64,000 nt of DNA. Origin: an uncultured Clostridia bacterium (GTDB lineage: Bacteria; Bacillota; Clostridia; Christensenellales; CAG-314). Numbering within the stretch: position 1 is the stretch's first letter; every line of letters begins with the position of its first letter. Below are positions 8,278 through 17,550 of this stretch, piece by piece. The notes under the pieces were generated by a model that did not search any database, had not been told where the DNA came from, and was given only the letters and a program-made list of their open reading frames with translations. Made by a program: the position numbers and the translations under genes. The stretch spans positions 1 to 64,000 of the forward strand of contig CANOTO010000004.1 in NCBI GenBank assembly GCA_947570215.1. Direction: 5' to 3'.

Positions 8278-8366
8278 TAGTCTGTATTATAAGTACACTT
8301 GTGCCCTTTGAAAGTTAAGGACATTTGTATACTCTGAATTATAAATATATTTGGAGGAGAAAATAT

Positions 8367-10451
8367 ATGAAGCAAAAACTGCGTACGTCAAGCGGCATCG
8401 TGATTTTACTCGCTTTGCTAGGCATCGTATGTCTGTCTTTGGGAATGTTCTTTACCGTTTTCGGTATAACGTACGCCGAAGAAGCAGGTTCGGACACGAC
8501 TGATCCGTCCGCTCCCGTTTTACCGCCGTACGACAGCGAATCCGAGCCGAATGCATTATGGCTTGTCAGTTCCAACGGTACGGATTTCGCTCCGCTCAAC
8601 GACGGCGGAACGTTCAAATATTTGTACATCGATGTTACAGGCAACGGAAACATCGTTGTGAAGCAGAGTAATGCAGGCGAACATAACCAATACGTTTTCT
8701 TTGACGGTAACGCCGCTACGGAATACACTGTCAAGCTTAATCCCGATTACGTTTACGAAGGTAACAAGCTGGGCGATACGTACAATCTCGATGACGCCGA
8801 TTACTCCGACAGCAACAAGGGCGTAGGCGAAAAGGAGCTTTCTTTAGACGTTCACACGACTGTAACGGTGCAAGCCAAGGCTTCCTCGACCGATACGCTT
8901 ACGCTGAGCAAAACTTGGACTATAGCAACGCTCTCTAACGGAATCACGAGCAGTATAGTAGACGGCTCTAACTTCGCGTTCGGCGACAGTCACAGAGGTA
9001 CGTCGTTGTCTGCCCCCGAACAGGGCAATATCGTCGTATACGATATTGCCGGAACTACTAACGTGCATTTTGCCGTTAAATACGAAGGCTCTCTTGCTAC
9101 GTATTTCTTGGATGCAACCGCGAACTCCGACGGTATTTTGGAAGTAGTAGGCAATCCTATCGACGTATCGGCTATTCCTTCCGACAGTAATTATTTCCGT
9201 CAGCAAATGAAGACTTTGCGCGCGGGAGATTATGTAATGACGGTGACGACTTCTGCGGCTGTGTCGGAAAACGTATACTACGCTTCCAGCGTCGACACGT
9301 TCGGCTTCAAGGTTTCATCGATAGCTCTTTGCGACGGAGACGCGCTTGCAAACGGATTTGCTTATCAATTGCCGGAAAATAGTGACAAGGTGTATAACGG
9401 AACTATCTATAATACTCCGGAAATTACTCTTACCTACAACGGAATTACGTTGGTGCAAAACGTGGATTACGTTTTAACCACCGATATGATTGACGTATGC
9501 GATAATGCCAATATAGTTATAACTGGCAGCGGAAACGCAATCGAAGGTACTTATACGATAGAAAACGCTTTTTCGATTACCCCCGCTGCAAACGGTTGGG
9601 CTGCAATTCCGAATATTATGCGTTGGCAGTACGGTTCGTTTAATAAGCAGGTAAATCTGCTTACCGCCGATGCTGAATTCGGTAAAAACGAGTTGTATTT
9701 CAGCATTTATGCCGAAGGTAACGATACGGCTTGGCCCGGATTGGAGAAAATCTATCTCGATTCCGAAGGATTTGTCAACGAAGCTCAAGAAAGCATTCTC
9801 AAGGTGTTGCCCGCGGGTAATTACCGCTTGTCGGCAACTGTCGACGGCAACGCAAACTACGACGATTTGTCGGGAGAAATAACGTTCCAAGTATTCAAGG
9901 GTATAAACTCTTGGGACGCAGGCGAAATACCTTCCATTAAACCTTGGTTCAAGGGCAGATACGATGCCGAAATAAACGCTATAAACGCCAAGGCGAAGTT
10001 CGGTACGGCTCAGGTTGTAATTCGCAATGCTGTAACAAAGGAAGTAGTGTACGCTACCGACATTTACGGAAAGGAAATTACAAACGCGCTCGCCACGGCA
10101 GGCGTCGGCACATACGAATTTACCGCTACGGTTGTCGGTACGGACAATTACGACAAATTGTCTACCACCTTCAACTTCGAAATTTCCCGTAAGGGACTTC
10201 CCGTTTGGGCGGTTGTACTTATCGTTGCGGGCGCTCTCGGTCTCGTTGCGTTGGTATTCGGTATACTTCATCAAAAAGGCGTTTTACAAATGCTTACCGG
10301 CAAGGTTATTATCGCAATGCGCACACGCGCCAATGTTGACGCGACAATAGCGGCGGTAAGGGCGAATCGCGTGGCGCGCGAAGCGGAAGCTTCCATTGCC
10401 GCGGCCAAGGCGCGCGAAGCGGAAGAAGCTAAGCAAAAAGAATCCAAATAG
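8367..10451 (+). CDS. Large surface protein with tandem Ig-like repeats and a cytoplasmic Ala/Glu/Arg tail
   Basis: The 694-residue protein starts at an ATG with GGAGGAG just upstream; an in-frame start at 8325 lacks one. It has a signal-anchor or signal peptide (about residues 15-40) and a long Asp/Thr-rich extracellular region. Two related repeats of about 100 residues lie between about 410 and 615. Both include a W-x-x-G-x-[YF] start, an A-x-A-x-F-G strand and an A-T-V-x-G-x-x-N-Y-D end, reminiscent of MBG-type Ig-like domains. A membrane segment follows (about 617-637), then a basic Ala-rich helical tail of about 55 residues. The role is probably adhesion or envelope structure. The small coiled-coil gene downstream is probably co-transcribed. 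Confidence 0.85.
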   Translation: MKQKLRTSSGIVILLALLGIVCLSLGMFFTVFGITYAEEAGSDTTDPSAPVLPPYDSESEPNALWLVSSNGTDFAPLNDGGTFKYLYIDVTGNGNIVVKQSNAGEHNQYVFFDGNAATEYTVKLNPDYVYEGNKLGDTYNLDDADYSDSNKGVGEKELSLDVHTTVTVQAKASSTDTLTLSKTWTIATLSNGITSSIVDGSNFAFGDSHRGTSLSAPEQGNIVVYDIAGTTNVHFAVKYEGSLATYFLDATANSDGILEVVGNPIDVSAIPSDSNYFRQQMKTLRAGDYVMTVTTSAAVSENVYYASSVDTFGFKVSSIALCDGDALANGFAYQLPENSDKVYNGTIYNTPEITLTYNGITLVQNVDYVLTTDMIDVCDNANIVITGSGNAIEGTYTIENAFSITPAANGWAAIPNIMRWQYGSFNKQVNLLTADAEFGKNELYFSIYAEGNDTAWPGLEKIYLDSEGFVNEAQESILKVLPAGNYRLSATVDGNANYDDLSGEITFQVFKGINSWDAGEIPSIKPWFKGRYDAEINAINAKAKFGTAQVVIRNAVTKEVVYATDIYGKEITNALATAGVGTYEFTATVVGTDNYDKLSTTFNFEISRKGLPVWAVVLIVAGALGLVALVFGILHQKGVLQMLTGKVIIAMRTRANVDATIAAVRANRVAREAEASIAAAKAREAEEAKQKESK

Positions 10452-10489
10452 TAGTAAAAAACAAAAATTTAACATAAGGAGTTAGTACT

Positions 10490-10717
10490 ATGTCGCAAAG
10501 AAGCAAACTTGCAAAGGAAATACACATCTTAGAAGAAGAAATTAAGCTTTTGGAAATCAAGCGTTCGCGTTCTCAAGCCAGCCTTATCGAAGCTCTTATC
10601 AGCCGTAGAGACCCCGACCCCACCGACGCGGAATTTTTCAGAATGTTCACGGCGGAAATCGAAGTTAAGCGCGAGAATTTGCAAACCTTAACACGCCAAT
10701 TGGAAAAGTTAATCTAA
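10490..10717 (+). CDS. Small coiled-coil protein
   Basis: The 75-residue protein is almost wholly helical, with heptad-like spacing of Leu and Ile in its first half (KEIHILEEEIKLLEIKR) and again at the end (ENLQTLTRQLEKLI). A loop RRDPDPTDAEFF lies between, so it probably forms a helical hairpin. AAGGAG precedes the ATG. It lies 38 nt after the large surface-protein gene, whose own tail is helical and charged; a direct interaction is possible but not shown. I do not recognise a family. Confidence 0.7.
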   Translation: MSQRSKLAKEIHILEEEIKLLEIKRSRSQASLIEALISRRDPDPTDAEFFRMFTAEIEVKRENLQTLTRQLEKLI

Positions 10718-10736
10718 TTATATTGATTTTTAACAG

Positions 10737-10767
10737 AAAAACGTTCTGCATGTCAGAACGTTTTTTT
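10737..10767 (+). terminator. Intrinsic terminator after the coiled-coil gene
   Basis: A perfect 12-bp stem (10737-10748 with 10754-10765) and 5-nt loop lead into a run of seven T. Confidence 0.85.
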
Positions 10768-10783
10768 GCCTACGGTAAAACTT

Positions 10784-11536
10784 ATGAGCGGTATAATGTG
10801 GAATCCGTGGCACGGCTGCCACAAAAAAAGCGCAGGATGCCTAAACTGTTACGTTTATTTTCTGGACGGTCGCAGGGACAAAGACGCTAACGTGGTAACA
10901 CGTTCCAAAACCAACTTTTATCTGCCTTTGGCAAAGGACCGAACGGGTAAATACAAAATATCCGGCAGGAAAGAAATTCCTACCTGTTTTACGAGCGATT
11001 TTTTTATCGAAGAAGCGGACGAGTGGCGTAAAGAAGCGTGGCAGATTATTCGCAGTCGTTCGGATCTGAATTTTTTGATATGCACCAAGCGAATCGAACG
11101 CTTTAACGGATGCATACCGTCCGATTGGGGCGACGGCTACGACAACGTATCCGTTGCGGTTTCGTGTGAGAATCGGCAAGCTGCCGATGCTCGTATGCCG
11201 ATTTTTACAGGTATCAAAGCTAAGCGCAAATACGTGTTTGTAGCGCCTATTTTGGAATATGTCGATTTGACTGCGTATTTGTCGGCAGGTGCGTTCGATA
11301 TGGTGTCCGTAGGCGGCGAATCATACCGCAACGCGCGTGAGTGCAACTTCGACTGGGTCAAGCGTATCAAGGCGGATTGCGACCGTTATAACGTAAAGTT
11401 CGATTTTCATCAGACCGGATCCAACTTTATTAAAGACGGTAAACGATACTATATAAAGCACGCCGATGAGTATTCGCAGGCGCGAAAGGGAATGGAGTTG
11501 TTAAACGCCTTGACTGAGCCGCAGAACGACGAATGA
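10784..11536 (+). CDS. DUF5131 (phage Gp37/Gp68-type) protein with radical-SAM-like Cys motif
   Basis: The protein (about 250 residues) has WNPWHGC near its start and then CxxxxxxCxxC (GCHKKSAGCLNC). This is the Cys cluster of the DUF5131 family, whose fold and Cys pattern suggest an iron-sulfur, radical-SAM-like enzyme of unknown substrate. Later motifs include LICTKRIERF, VSVSCE-type AVSCENRQAADAR, and SVGGES, typical for the family. A TTG at 10766 lies in the T-run of the preceding terminator, so I chose the ATG at 10784; ATG 10796 is also possible. The ribosome-binding site is weak. No phage genes are nearby although the family was named from phages. Confidence 0.8.
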   Translation: MSGIMWNPWHGCHKKSAGCLNCYVYFLDGRRDKDANVVTRSKTNFYLPLAKDRTGKYKISGRKEIPTCFTSDFFIEEADEWRKEAWQIIRSRSDLNFLICTKRIERFNGCIPSDWGDGYDNVSVAVSCENRQAADARMPIFTGIKAKRKYVFVAPILEYVDLTAYLSAGAFDMVSVGGESYRNARECNFDWVKRIKADCDRYNVKFDFHQTGSNFIKDGKRYYIKHADEYSQARKGMELLNALTEPQNDE

Positions 11537-11765
11537 CGATTGTTCGGTATGTGGGGAATAACAACGGCAAAATTGCCGTATCGGCTGTTTTACGGACTTA
11601 CGTGCTTCGTAGGACGAACAATATCGGAGAGATTTCATTCCAATCTGACCGAATGCCATTCTGTCTTTAACGGCGGATTGCAGTATAGGTATTGGCGCAT
11701 TTGGCAATGGCATAAATCAAAGCGTAACTTTACTAATTGAGATTTTCTGTTATTATAAAATGAAG

Positions 11766-11803
11766 CGGCTTCGGTCTCGGGACTATTCCCGAGACCGAAG
11801 CCG
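11766..11803 (-). terminator. Strong intrinsic terminator of the gene at 11835
   Basis: A perfect 17-bp GC-rich stem (11766-11782 with 11787-11803) has a 4-nt loop. On the minus strand it is followed by CATTTTATAATAA. Confidence 0.8.
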
Positions 11804-11834
11804 TATTTCCGATATTCGGTTTTCAAATAAGTCG

Positions 11835-14800
11835 TTATTCTTGAACTTGTTTTCTGTCCTTAAGAATAATTATTGTTACAATTACCAGTACTGCGACAAT
11901 AGCCGCTACGCCGATTATAATTCCTATAATTGCTCCGACGCTCAGACCGCTGTTAAACGTTATAGTTTGGTCGAATGTGTAGAAGTTTGCTTGATCGTCC
12001 AGAGAAACTATTACTTTAACGGGTTCGACGATATTCTTTTCTGCGTATCTAACTGCCGCCTCGTTGGCAATGTATTGTATTTCCAATTCGTTGTTTGCGC
12101 TCAATTCGTCGTAAGATAAGGTGAGTTTTCCGTTTTGTACTCTGTCTGCAATACTCTTACCGTTTAAGGTTACCGAGTAAAGCTTGTAACCTTCGTCGGG
12201 AGCGATAGTGTAAGTGTAGCTTCCGCCTTCTTTAACGGTCTGTATTTGTCCGTCTTCTTTGGTAAGCTTTCCGCCTGCGCCGTTTATCGAAGCGTAAACT
12301 GTTTTGTCCGTAGCCTTTTCTTCGGGAACTACCGCAACCATATACGGAGAGAAGCTTGTAACGGTAGCAACTATACCGAATTTAGTAACTACGCAGGGAA
12401 CTTCCTCTATTACATAGTTATCTCCGCCCATATGTTTGCGGTGGAACAGTTTAAACGTAACGCCTTCTTTCTCGGGACCGTATCCTTCGGGGAAACCGAG
12501 CGAAATTTTAACGTAGCTTCCGTTGGGTATTTTGGGAACCCTTCCGCAAATCGACAGCTGAATGTCGTAAGTTTGGCTCGATATTATATCGTCTTTCGTA
12601 ACGTTGATTTCGGGATTTGCCGTAATCTCGTCGTGCATTGCGTCTACGGTTTCTTTACGCGTGTCGTTTACAACCAACATCATTTGGCTTCTTTCCGCTT
12701 CGGAGAAAGTGGTATTTCCGTCTTCGTCTTTGAAGTCCATCGCAGAAAGGTCCGAGTTGTCCGCAAGTACGGGCTGAGCGCAGCATTCTACCCACAGTCT
12801 GCCGTCGCCGAACACTTTGGGGCAAGCAAGGAACCAACGCGCCCATTCGAAGTATGCATAGTTAGGCGCTTTGTCCGAAGTGGTTGTAACGAAATTGCCG
12901 TCTTCTGTCTTTTTCTCTACAAGCTTTGCAGAACCTATGTTTTCGAAGGTAAATCCGTAACCCATGCGGTCGTGTTCGTACATAAGGCTGGGCTTGAACT
13001 TGAATTGAAGAATATTCTTAACTCCGTTTTCGTCTTCCAACAGGTGCACGTCCGCGCCGTCGGAGAATTTAACGAATCCGCAGTATTGTTTTGCGTTCTC
13101 CTTCTCGGGGGTAACATTTATAACGATAGGCTTGTTAGGGTCGAGAATATGCAGCGGTTCGTTGTATTTAAGCGTTATTGTGGTGGCAAATTTGTCCGCC
13201 ATAATATTGCTGCCTTGCGATTCGCTCATAGAGTCGTTAATTGTTATCGCGCAGCCCATATACGGCGTAGTAGCTTCGTTCAAAAGGTACGGAGCGGGAG
13301 TGTAGGTGCCGTATACTTCGTTTTCGAACTTTTGCGAAAGGAATACGATATTTTCGTCTTTTATACTTCCTTCGCTATACTCGATTCCTTCCCACTTAAT
13401 TCCAAGAAATTCTCTGTCTAAGTCGGGTTCGATATCCGATACGACGGCGTATTGTGTGTTTTGTATGTTGGTATTTACAAATACAAACGTATAATCGTCC
13501 TCATTTACAAAACCGCTTGCCTCTTTAGTTGACAAGTTAAATACGTCTTGCCATTTAGTCCATTGTTTTTTACCGTCATACATATAGTAACTGCGCCAAA
13601 TCAAACGAAGTTTTTCCGTTTCGAGCAGCTCTTTTGCATTTTTACCGTTGTAGGTTACGTGTTCCTCAACGTTAAATGTAGTGCCGGAGCTTTTATATAA
13701 GCTCTTGTAGTTGAAATCGCCTATGGTGATTTCGGTGTCCATTTCATTCGGATTTGCCGCTTTATCGTAAATACGCGAAGAAAGCGTCGGATAATTGAGT
13801 GAGTAGTTGGACGACGAAATTACGCCGTAGGGCATATGATGCTTAGAAGCGGTAATTGCGTCCATGCAAGCATATTGTCCGCGCGACTGTACATTGCCCC
13901 ATGTGGGGTCGAACGCAAACCAATCGTAGCTCTTTTCGCTTGCGCGCGCCGACGCGTCCGATTCTTTGGGGGCGGTCTCTAACTTAACGTAATTCCAAGA
14001 GTGTCCTACCATATTGTCAAGATCTACGCCTTTCTTATCCTTTCCTACGCTGTAGCCGCTTACTACAATACAAGGTACGTTTAAGTAGTCCATAACCGCT
14101 TTGTAAGCCATTGCAAATCCCGAACAAACCGCCCTTTTGTTTACCAACGCTCCGTATGCCGTAAACGCCATAGAAGCAGTGGAAGCGTTTCCTTCCATTC
14201 CGTCGTTATACGTTCCGAAGTCGTAAAAGTAATTTTTGCTGTTGGAAGAAAAGTGTTCGTAAAGCGCTATAGACAATTCTTTGTCGCGTTTGCCGGTAAA
14301 GCCTTCGGTCTTTTGCGTAATTTCGTCCGCGATGCTCTTGATTGCGTTGTTGTATTGAACGATAGCCGCATTAACAGCCGCTTCCGAAGTAAACGCTTTA
14401 TTACGGTAGACGTTTGCTTCTTTTCCGCTGTCTATATATGCAACGTATTTGCCGCCGGTGCGTCCTGCGCTGATCATTATTTTGTATACGTCTATGTAGA
14501 ACAGCTCGGGGTGATCCATAAGATACGAATCGCGCGCAGCGCCGAACGCTTTGGGGATTTCAAGGTTTCCGTCTTCGACCCAAGCTTTAATTTGGTCGGA
14601 AGTAAGAAGGCCGGTCAAATCGTACGAGATATTGCCTTTTTTGAAATCTCCCGATTTGTTGATTTCGTCCAACACGGTGTAGAATTTTTTGGCCAGTTGG
14701 TAATCGACCGTTTTGCCGGCTTTGTTTTGGATGGTCAAGTTGTCGTAATAATACGCGTACGTCGAATCATCCGTTTTAGCAAACGCTTCGAGTATGTCGT

Positions 14801-14891
14801 TCGATAAAAAATACGCTATTCCCAAAAGGAGAGAAATTGCGTATACAGCTACTAACAAAAACGTAGCTATGCGTTTTTTTGCTGAATTCAT
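11835..14891 (-). CDS. Large exported transglutaminase-fold protein with C-terminal membrane anchor
   Basis: The 1018-residue protein starts at an ATG with AGGAGG 4 nt upstream (14896-14901); the open frame runs further upstream but lacks a site. A signal-anchor helix lies at about residues 7-28. A transglutaminase-like domain carries the expected triad: Cys in AVCSGFA (about 255), His in GHSWNYV (about 296) and Asp in FDPTWG (about 327). Beta-rich domains follow and a single membrane helix near 985-1007 with a short basic tail. Such domains may cross-link proteins or cleave peptide bonds at the cell surface; the substrate is unknown. It is transcribed alone from the promoter at 15001-15029 and divergently from the next lipoprotein gene. 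Confidence 0.85.
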   Translation of the reverse strand: MNSAKKRIATFLLVAVYAISLLLGIAYFLSNDILEAFAKTDDSTYAYYYDNLTIQNKAGKTVDYQLAKKFYTVLDEINKSGDFKKGNISYDLTGLLTSDQIKAWVEDGNLEIPKAFGAARDSYLMDHPELFYIDVYKIMISAGRTGGKYVAYIDSGKEANVYRNKAFTSEAAVNAAIVQYNNAIKSIADEITQKTEGFTGKRDKELSIALYEHFSSNSKNYFYDFGTYNDGMEGNASTASMAFTAYGALVNKRAVCSGFAMAYKAVMDYLNVPCIVVSGYSVGKDKKGVDLDNMVGHSWNYVKLETAPKESDASARASEKSYDWFAFDPTWGNVQSRGQYACMDAITASKHHMPYGVISSSNYSLNYPTLSSRIYDKAANPNEMDTEITIGDFNYKSLYKSSGTTFNVEEHVTYNGKNAKELLETEKLRLIWRSYYMYDGKKQWTKWQDVFNLSTKEASGFVNEDDYTFVFVNTNIQNTQYAVVSDIEPDLDREFLGIKWEGIEYSEGSIKDENIVFLSQKFENEVYGTYTPAPYLLNEATTPYMGCAITINDSMSESQGSNIMADKFATTITLKYNEPLHILDPNKPIVINVTPEKENAKQYCGFVKFSDGADVHLLEDENGVKNILQFKFKPSLMYEHDRMGYGFTFENIGSAKLVEKKTEDGNFVTTTSDKAPNYAYFEWARWFLACPKVFGDGRLWVECCAQPVLADNSDLSAMDFKDEDGNTTFSEAERSQMMLVVNDTRKETVDAMHDEITANPEINVTKDDIISSQTYDIQLSICGRVPKIPNGSYVKISLGFPEGYGPEKEGVTFKLFHRKHMGGDNYVIEEVPCVVTKFGIVATVTSFSPYMVAVVPEEKATDKTVYASINGAGGKLTKEDGQIQTVKEGGSYTYTIAPDEGYKLYSVTLNGKSIADRVQNGKLTLSYDELSANNELEIQYIANEAAVRYAEKNIVEPVKVIVSLDDQANFYTFDQTITFNSGLSVGAIIGIIIGVAAIVAVLVIVTIIILKDRKQVQE

Positions 14892-15000
14892 AAAACCTCC
14901 TGATTTTAACGTTTTATTTTTCTTAATTTGCTTTTGTCCTACAGGATTAGCGGGTAATCGCTTCTTTGGGCGAAGCTTCATACCGTTTAATCTACGGCAA

Positions 15001-15029
15001 ATTCTATCGTTTCGATACTGATTTGTCAA
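15001..15029 (-). promoter_or_regulatory. Promoter of the transglutaminase-fold gene
   Basis: On the minus strand, TTGACA (15024-15029) and TAGAAT (15001-15006) are separated by 17 nt. The leader to the ATG is about 100 nt. Confidence 0.7.
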
Positions 15030-15364
15030 GTATTTTTATGCCGTTTACGGTCTTTCTGAAGTCTTAAACCGCGAAATACGCCTGTTTTTGGGGCTTTTGA
15101 TTAAAAATGTTATAATTTTACGGATACGGACTTTTGCGGTTTTCCGAAATATCATTATATTACTTTTTATCCGTAATTTGTCACAAAGTTATATAATCGT
15201 TTGATGTTTGCCGTAAACGTAGTCAAGCTATTTTATACGAGAGCTTTAGAGTAATTATTCGTCGAAATCGTTAATACTTATCAATCCGTACGAAATCGCA
15301 AATGCGCGTCTGCGGTTGCGAAAAAATAATTGCCGCGGTTCGCTTATTTAATTGTATTTGTATA
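15030..15364. other. Divergent intergenic region
   Basis: It separates the promoters of the two divergent surface-protein genes. No gene or RNA is recognised here. Confidence 0.5.
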
Positions 15365-15393
15365 TTGACATTAACTATAATTATTATTATAAT
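15365..15393 (+). promoter_or_regulatory. Consensus promoter of the BIG2 lipoprotein gene
   Basis: TTGACA (15365-15370), a 17-nt spacer and TATAAT (15388-15393) match the sigma-A consensus fully. Confidence 0.85.
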
Positions 15394-15461
15394 AAAACTA
15401 AGAGATGCCACCCCCATCAAAAAACGTCTCTTCCCCCAATACTTTAACAAGGAGAAGAACT

Positions 15462-17534
15462 ATGAAAAAAAGCTTACTGGTTTACTTTATGTGCTTAGTT
15501 TTGCTTTTAACAACGGTTATCGCCGTCGGTTGTCAAAAAAACGATCCTACCGCCGTAACGATTACCGCAGAAAACGGTTTGAGCGAGATTGAAGCGGGGA
15601 AAACGTTGCAGCTTTCCGCAGCCGTTACACCGAGCAACGCGTCTCAGGAAGTTACTTGGACGAGCAGCAGCGATGCGATTGCTACCGTAGACCAAACGGG
15701 TAAGGTCACCGCAGTCGCGCAAGGTAACGTAACGATTACCGCAACGAGCGTTGCCGACGGTACCGTAAAAGGTACGTTCGCATTGGTTGTTAAACCTGCA
15801 TCGGGGGGGGGTACTGAAACTAAACCTACGATGAGAATTACCGTCCCCGGTAATGCGAATGAAATCACAATCGGCGGCACGTTGCAGCTTACCGCGCAGA
15901 TTTTACCGAGCACGACTTCGCAGGAAGTAACTTGGGCAAGCAGCGACGACGCTAAGGCGACCGTAGATTCAACGGGTAAAGTTACGGCAGTGGCGGAAGG
16001 TCTTGTTACAATTACCGCGACGTCTAAGGCTGTGGCGGATTTGAGCAAATCGGTAGAACTTACGGTTACCAAGCCCGACGCTTCCTTTGAAGATATGGCT
16101 TTCGCAACTCACGCGGAGTATATGGCTGCGGCTAAGGATACTAAACTTAAAGTTAAAGGTATCGTAACGTATCTGTCTCCCGAAAAAGACGGCAAAGTCA
16201 ACTATTATATTCAAAACGGCGTTGACGGATTTTATATTTACAATCAAGATAACGCGGTATATCCCGTCGAATTGGGTAAGGTTTATGCCGTCGGCGGAAT
16301 GAAAGCCTACAAAAACGGAATAAACGAGCTGGTATCGATAGAATATTTCAAATCTCTGCAGGAAAACATTTCTGCCGAAACTACGGATTTAAGCAGTAAA
16401 GATCCGTCGTCTTTGGAAGAAATGAAGATTTTCCACGGTTCCAAAGTTACCGGTACGGCAGTCGTGACGGCTGTTCCCAATCCGGGCAATAAAGCGTATA
16501 GTGTAGACGTAAAAATCAACAATTACAGTACAACTTTACGAATTGATCCTGCAAATATGACTGCGGACGAATACACTAAAATCAATACGAAATTATCTTC
16601 CGCATTGGCTGGAACTAACATACAGTTTACCGGAGTTATGTCCGCGTTCGGATACGGAACGCCGAAAACGCAAATTCAGATTATGCTTTCCAACGAATTG
16701 GTAATTGCCGAAGCTACGCCGCAGCAAAAGGTTGATACCGTTAAAACTTCGTTGACAGTACCGGCGTTTGTTGACACAAATACCAATTCTATTGCGCTTG
16801 CGACTTCTTCCGACGCATTCGACGACGTAACGGTTTCCTGGAGCAGCGACAATACCTCTATAGAAGCTAACGACGGCACGGTTACTCACGCCGCGCAGGA
16901 TACGCTTGTAACTCTTACGGCAACGGTATCCCACAAGACGGAGACAACGGCTACCGCGCAAAGAGTATTCAAGGTCAACGTTGCAGGAACAGCGTTTAAC
17001 GGTACGGCGCTTGTAACTCTTAATTTCGAAGATCAAGAAATTATAGATGCAGGTGTGTCGAAATACGGTATATCCAATTTCAAATCCGGATATACATTAA
17101 AGGATGCGGATAAAAATCCTACAAAAGAAGCTAATACCGTAACTGTCGCAGGTAAACAATGGCTGTTGTGGAATACACTTATAGCAGGGGACAATTCCGA
17201 TCACAAAAACGGCACGTTGGCAGGCAGATCTAAGGCAGGAAAAGACCAAGAGAGTACCGCGAGAATAGAGCTGTTGGAAAAGGGCGAGTTCAATTACGTT
17301 CAGTTCAAAGCCGCCGTGTACAATCAACAGCAACTCGGTATTTCTTTCGGGATTGAGTACATGTTAGACGAAACTACGGAATGGACGGATTTGGGTATAG
17401 TTGCAGCGGTTAATTCTTACGAACTTCAAACTTTCAGATTCCAACTTACGCAAGGTATTAAAAACGTAGCTATTTACGTCGTTGCCAATTCCGGCAATAC
17501 TGTCAATATCGACGATATCGAGTTGGGCAAATAA
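15462..17534 (+). CDS. BIG2/OB-fold lipoprotein with a G9 tract in its coding sequence
   Basis: The 690-residue protein starts at an ATG with AAGGAG upstream. It has a lipoprotein leader ending near VGCQ (about residue 25). Two BIG2-type Ig-like domains (about 30-110 and 123-205) share the E-V-T-W-x-S-S-x-x-x-A-x-V-x-x-x-G-K-V-T-A pattern. An OB-fold-like region follows (about 215-340, VKGIVTYL...YYIQNG), as in nuclease-associated and DUF5689-type proteins, then further beta domains. The linker between the BIG2 domains is encoded by nine consecutive G (15803-15811); a one-base change in either direction gives an early stop. It is followed after 16 nt by another BIG2 lipoprotein, so both are probably one operon. 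Confidence 0.9.
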   Translation: MKKSLLVYFMCLVLLLTTVIAVGCQKNDPTAVTITAENGLSEIEAGKTLQLSAAVTPSNASQEVTWTSSSDAIATVDQTGKVTAVAQGNVTITATSVADGTVKGTFALVVKPASGGGTETKPTMRITVPGNANEITIGGTLQLTAQILPSTTSQEVTWASSDDAKATVDSTGKVTAVAEGLVTITATSKAVADLSKSVELTVTKPDASFEDMAFATHAEYMAAAKDTKLKVKGIVTYLSPEKDGKVNYYIQNGVDGFYIYNQDNAVYPVELGKVYAVGGMKAYKNGINELVSIEYFKSLQENISAETTDLSSKDPSSLEEMKIFHGSKVTGTAVVTAVPNPGNKAYSVDVKINNYSTTLRIDPANMTADEYTKINTKLSSALAGTNIQFTGVMSAFGYGTPKTQIQIMLSNELVIAEATPQQKVDTVKTSLTVPAFVDTNTNSIALATSSDAFDDVTVSWSSDNTSIEANDGTVTHAAQDTLVTLTATVSHKTETTATAQRVFKVNVAGTAFNGTALVTLNFEDQEIIDAGVSKYGISNFKSGYTLKDADKNPTKEANTVTVAGKQWLLWNTLIAGDNSDHKNGTLAGRSKAGKDQESTARIELLEKGEFNYVQFKAAVYNQQQLGISFGIEYMLDETTEWTDLGIVAAVNSYELQTFRFQLTQGIKNVAIYVVANSGNTVNIDDIELGK
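15803..15811 (+). repeat. G9 homopolymer within a coding sequence
   Basis: Nine G encode part of the Ser-Gly-Gly-Gly linker (residues 114-117) of the lipoprotein. With eight G the frame reads to TGA after about ten codons; with ten G it reads TAC TGA at once. Such tracts are known hot spots for slipped-strand changes. Confidence 0.9.
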
Positions 17535-17550
17535 AGTCGGGTAACTTACT

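Noticed and set aside
9474..10274. 266-codon minus-strand ORF
   Set aside because: It is antisense to the repeat region of the surface protein, which has a good start signal, signal peptide and domain structure. The antisense product resembles no protein.
10784..11536. Prophage remnant suggested by the phage Gp37/Gp68 family name
   Set aside because: No other phage gene, integrase or attachment site lies nearby, and the family is common on chromosomes.
11540..11740. 66-codon ORF after the DUF5131 gene
   Set aside because: No ribosome-binding site and no protein-like pattern; probably untranslated 3' sequence.
12246..13421. 391-codon plus-strand ORF
   Set aside because: It lies wholly inside the minus-strand transglutaminase-fold gene, has no start signal and reads as low-complexity Val/Phe/Arg sequence. 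It is a shadow of codon bias.
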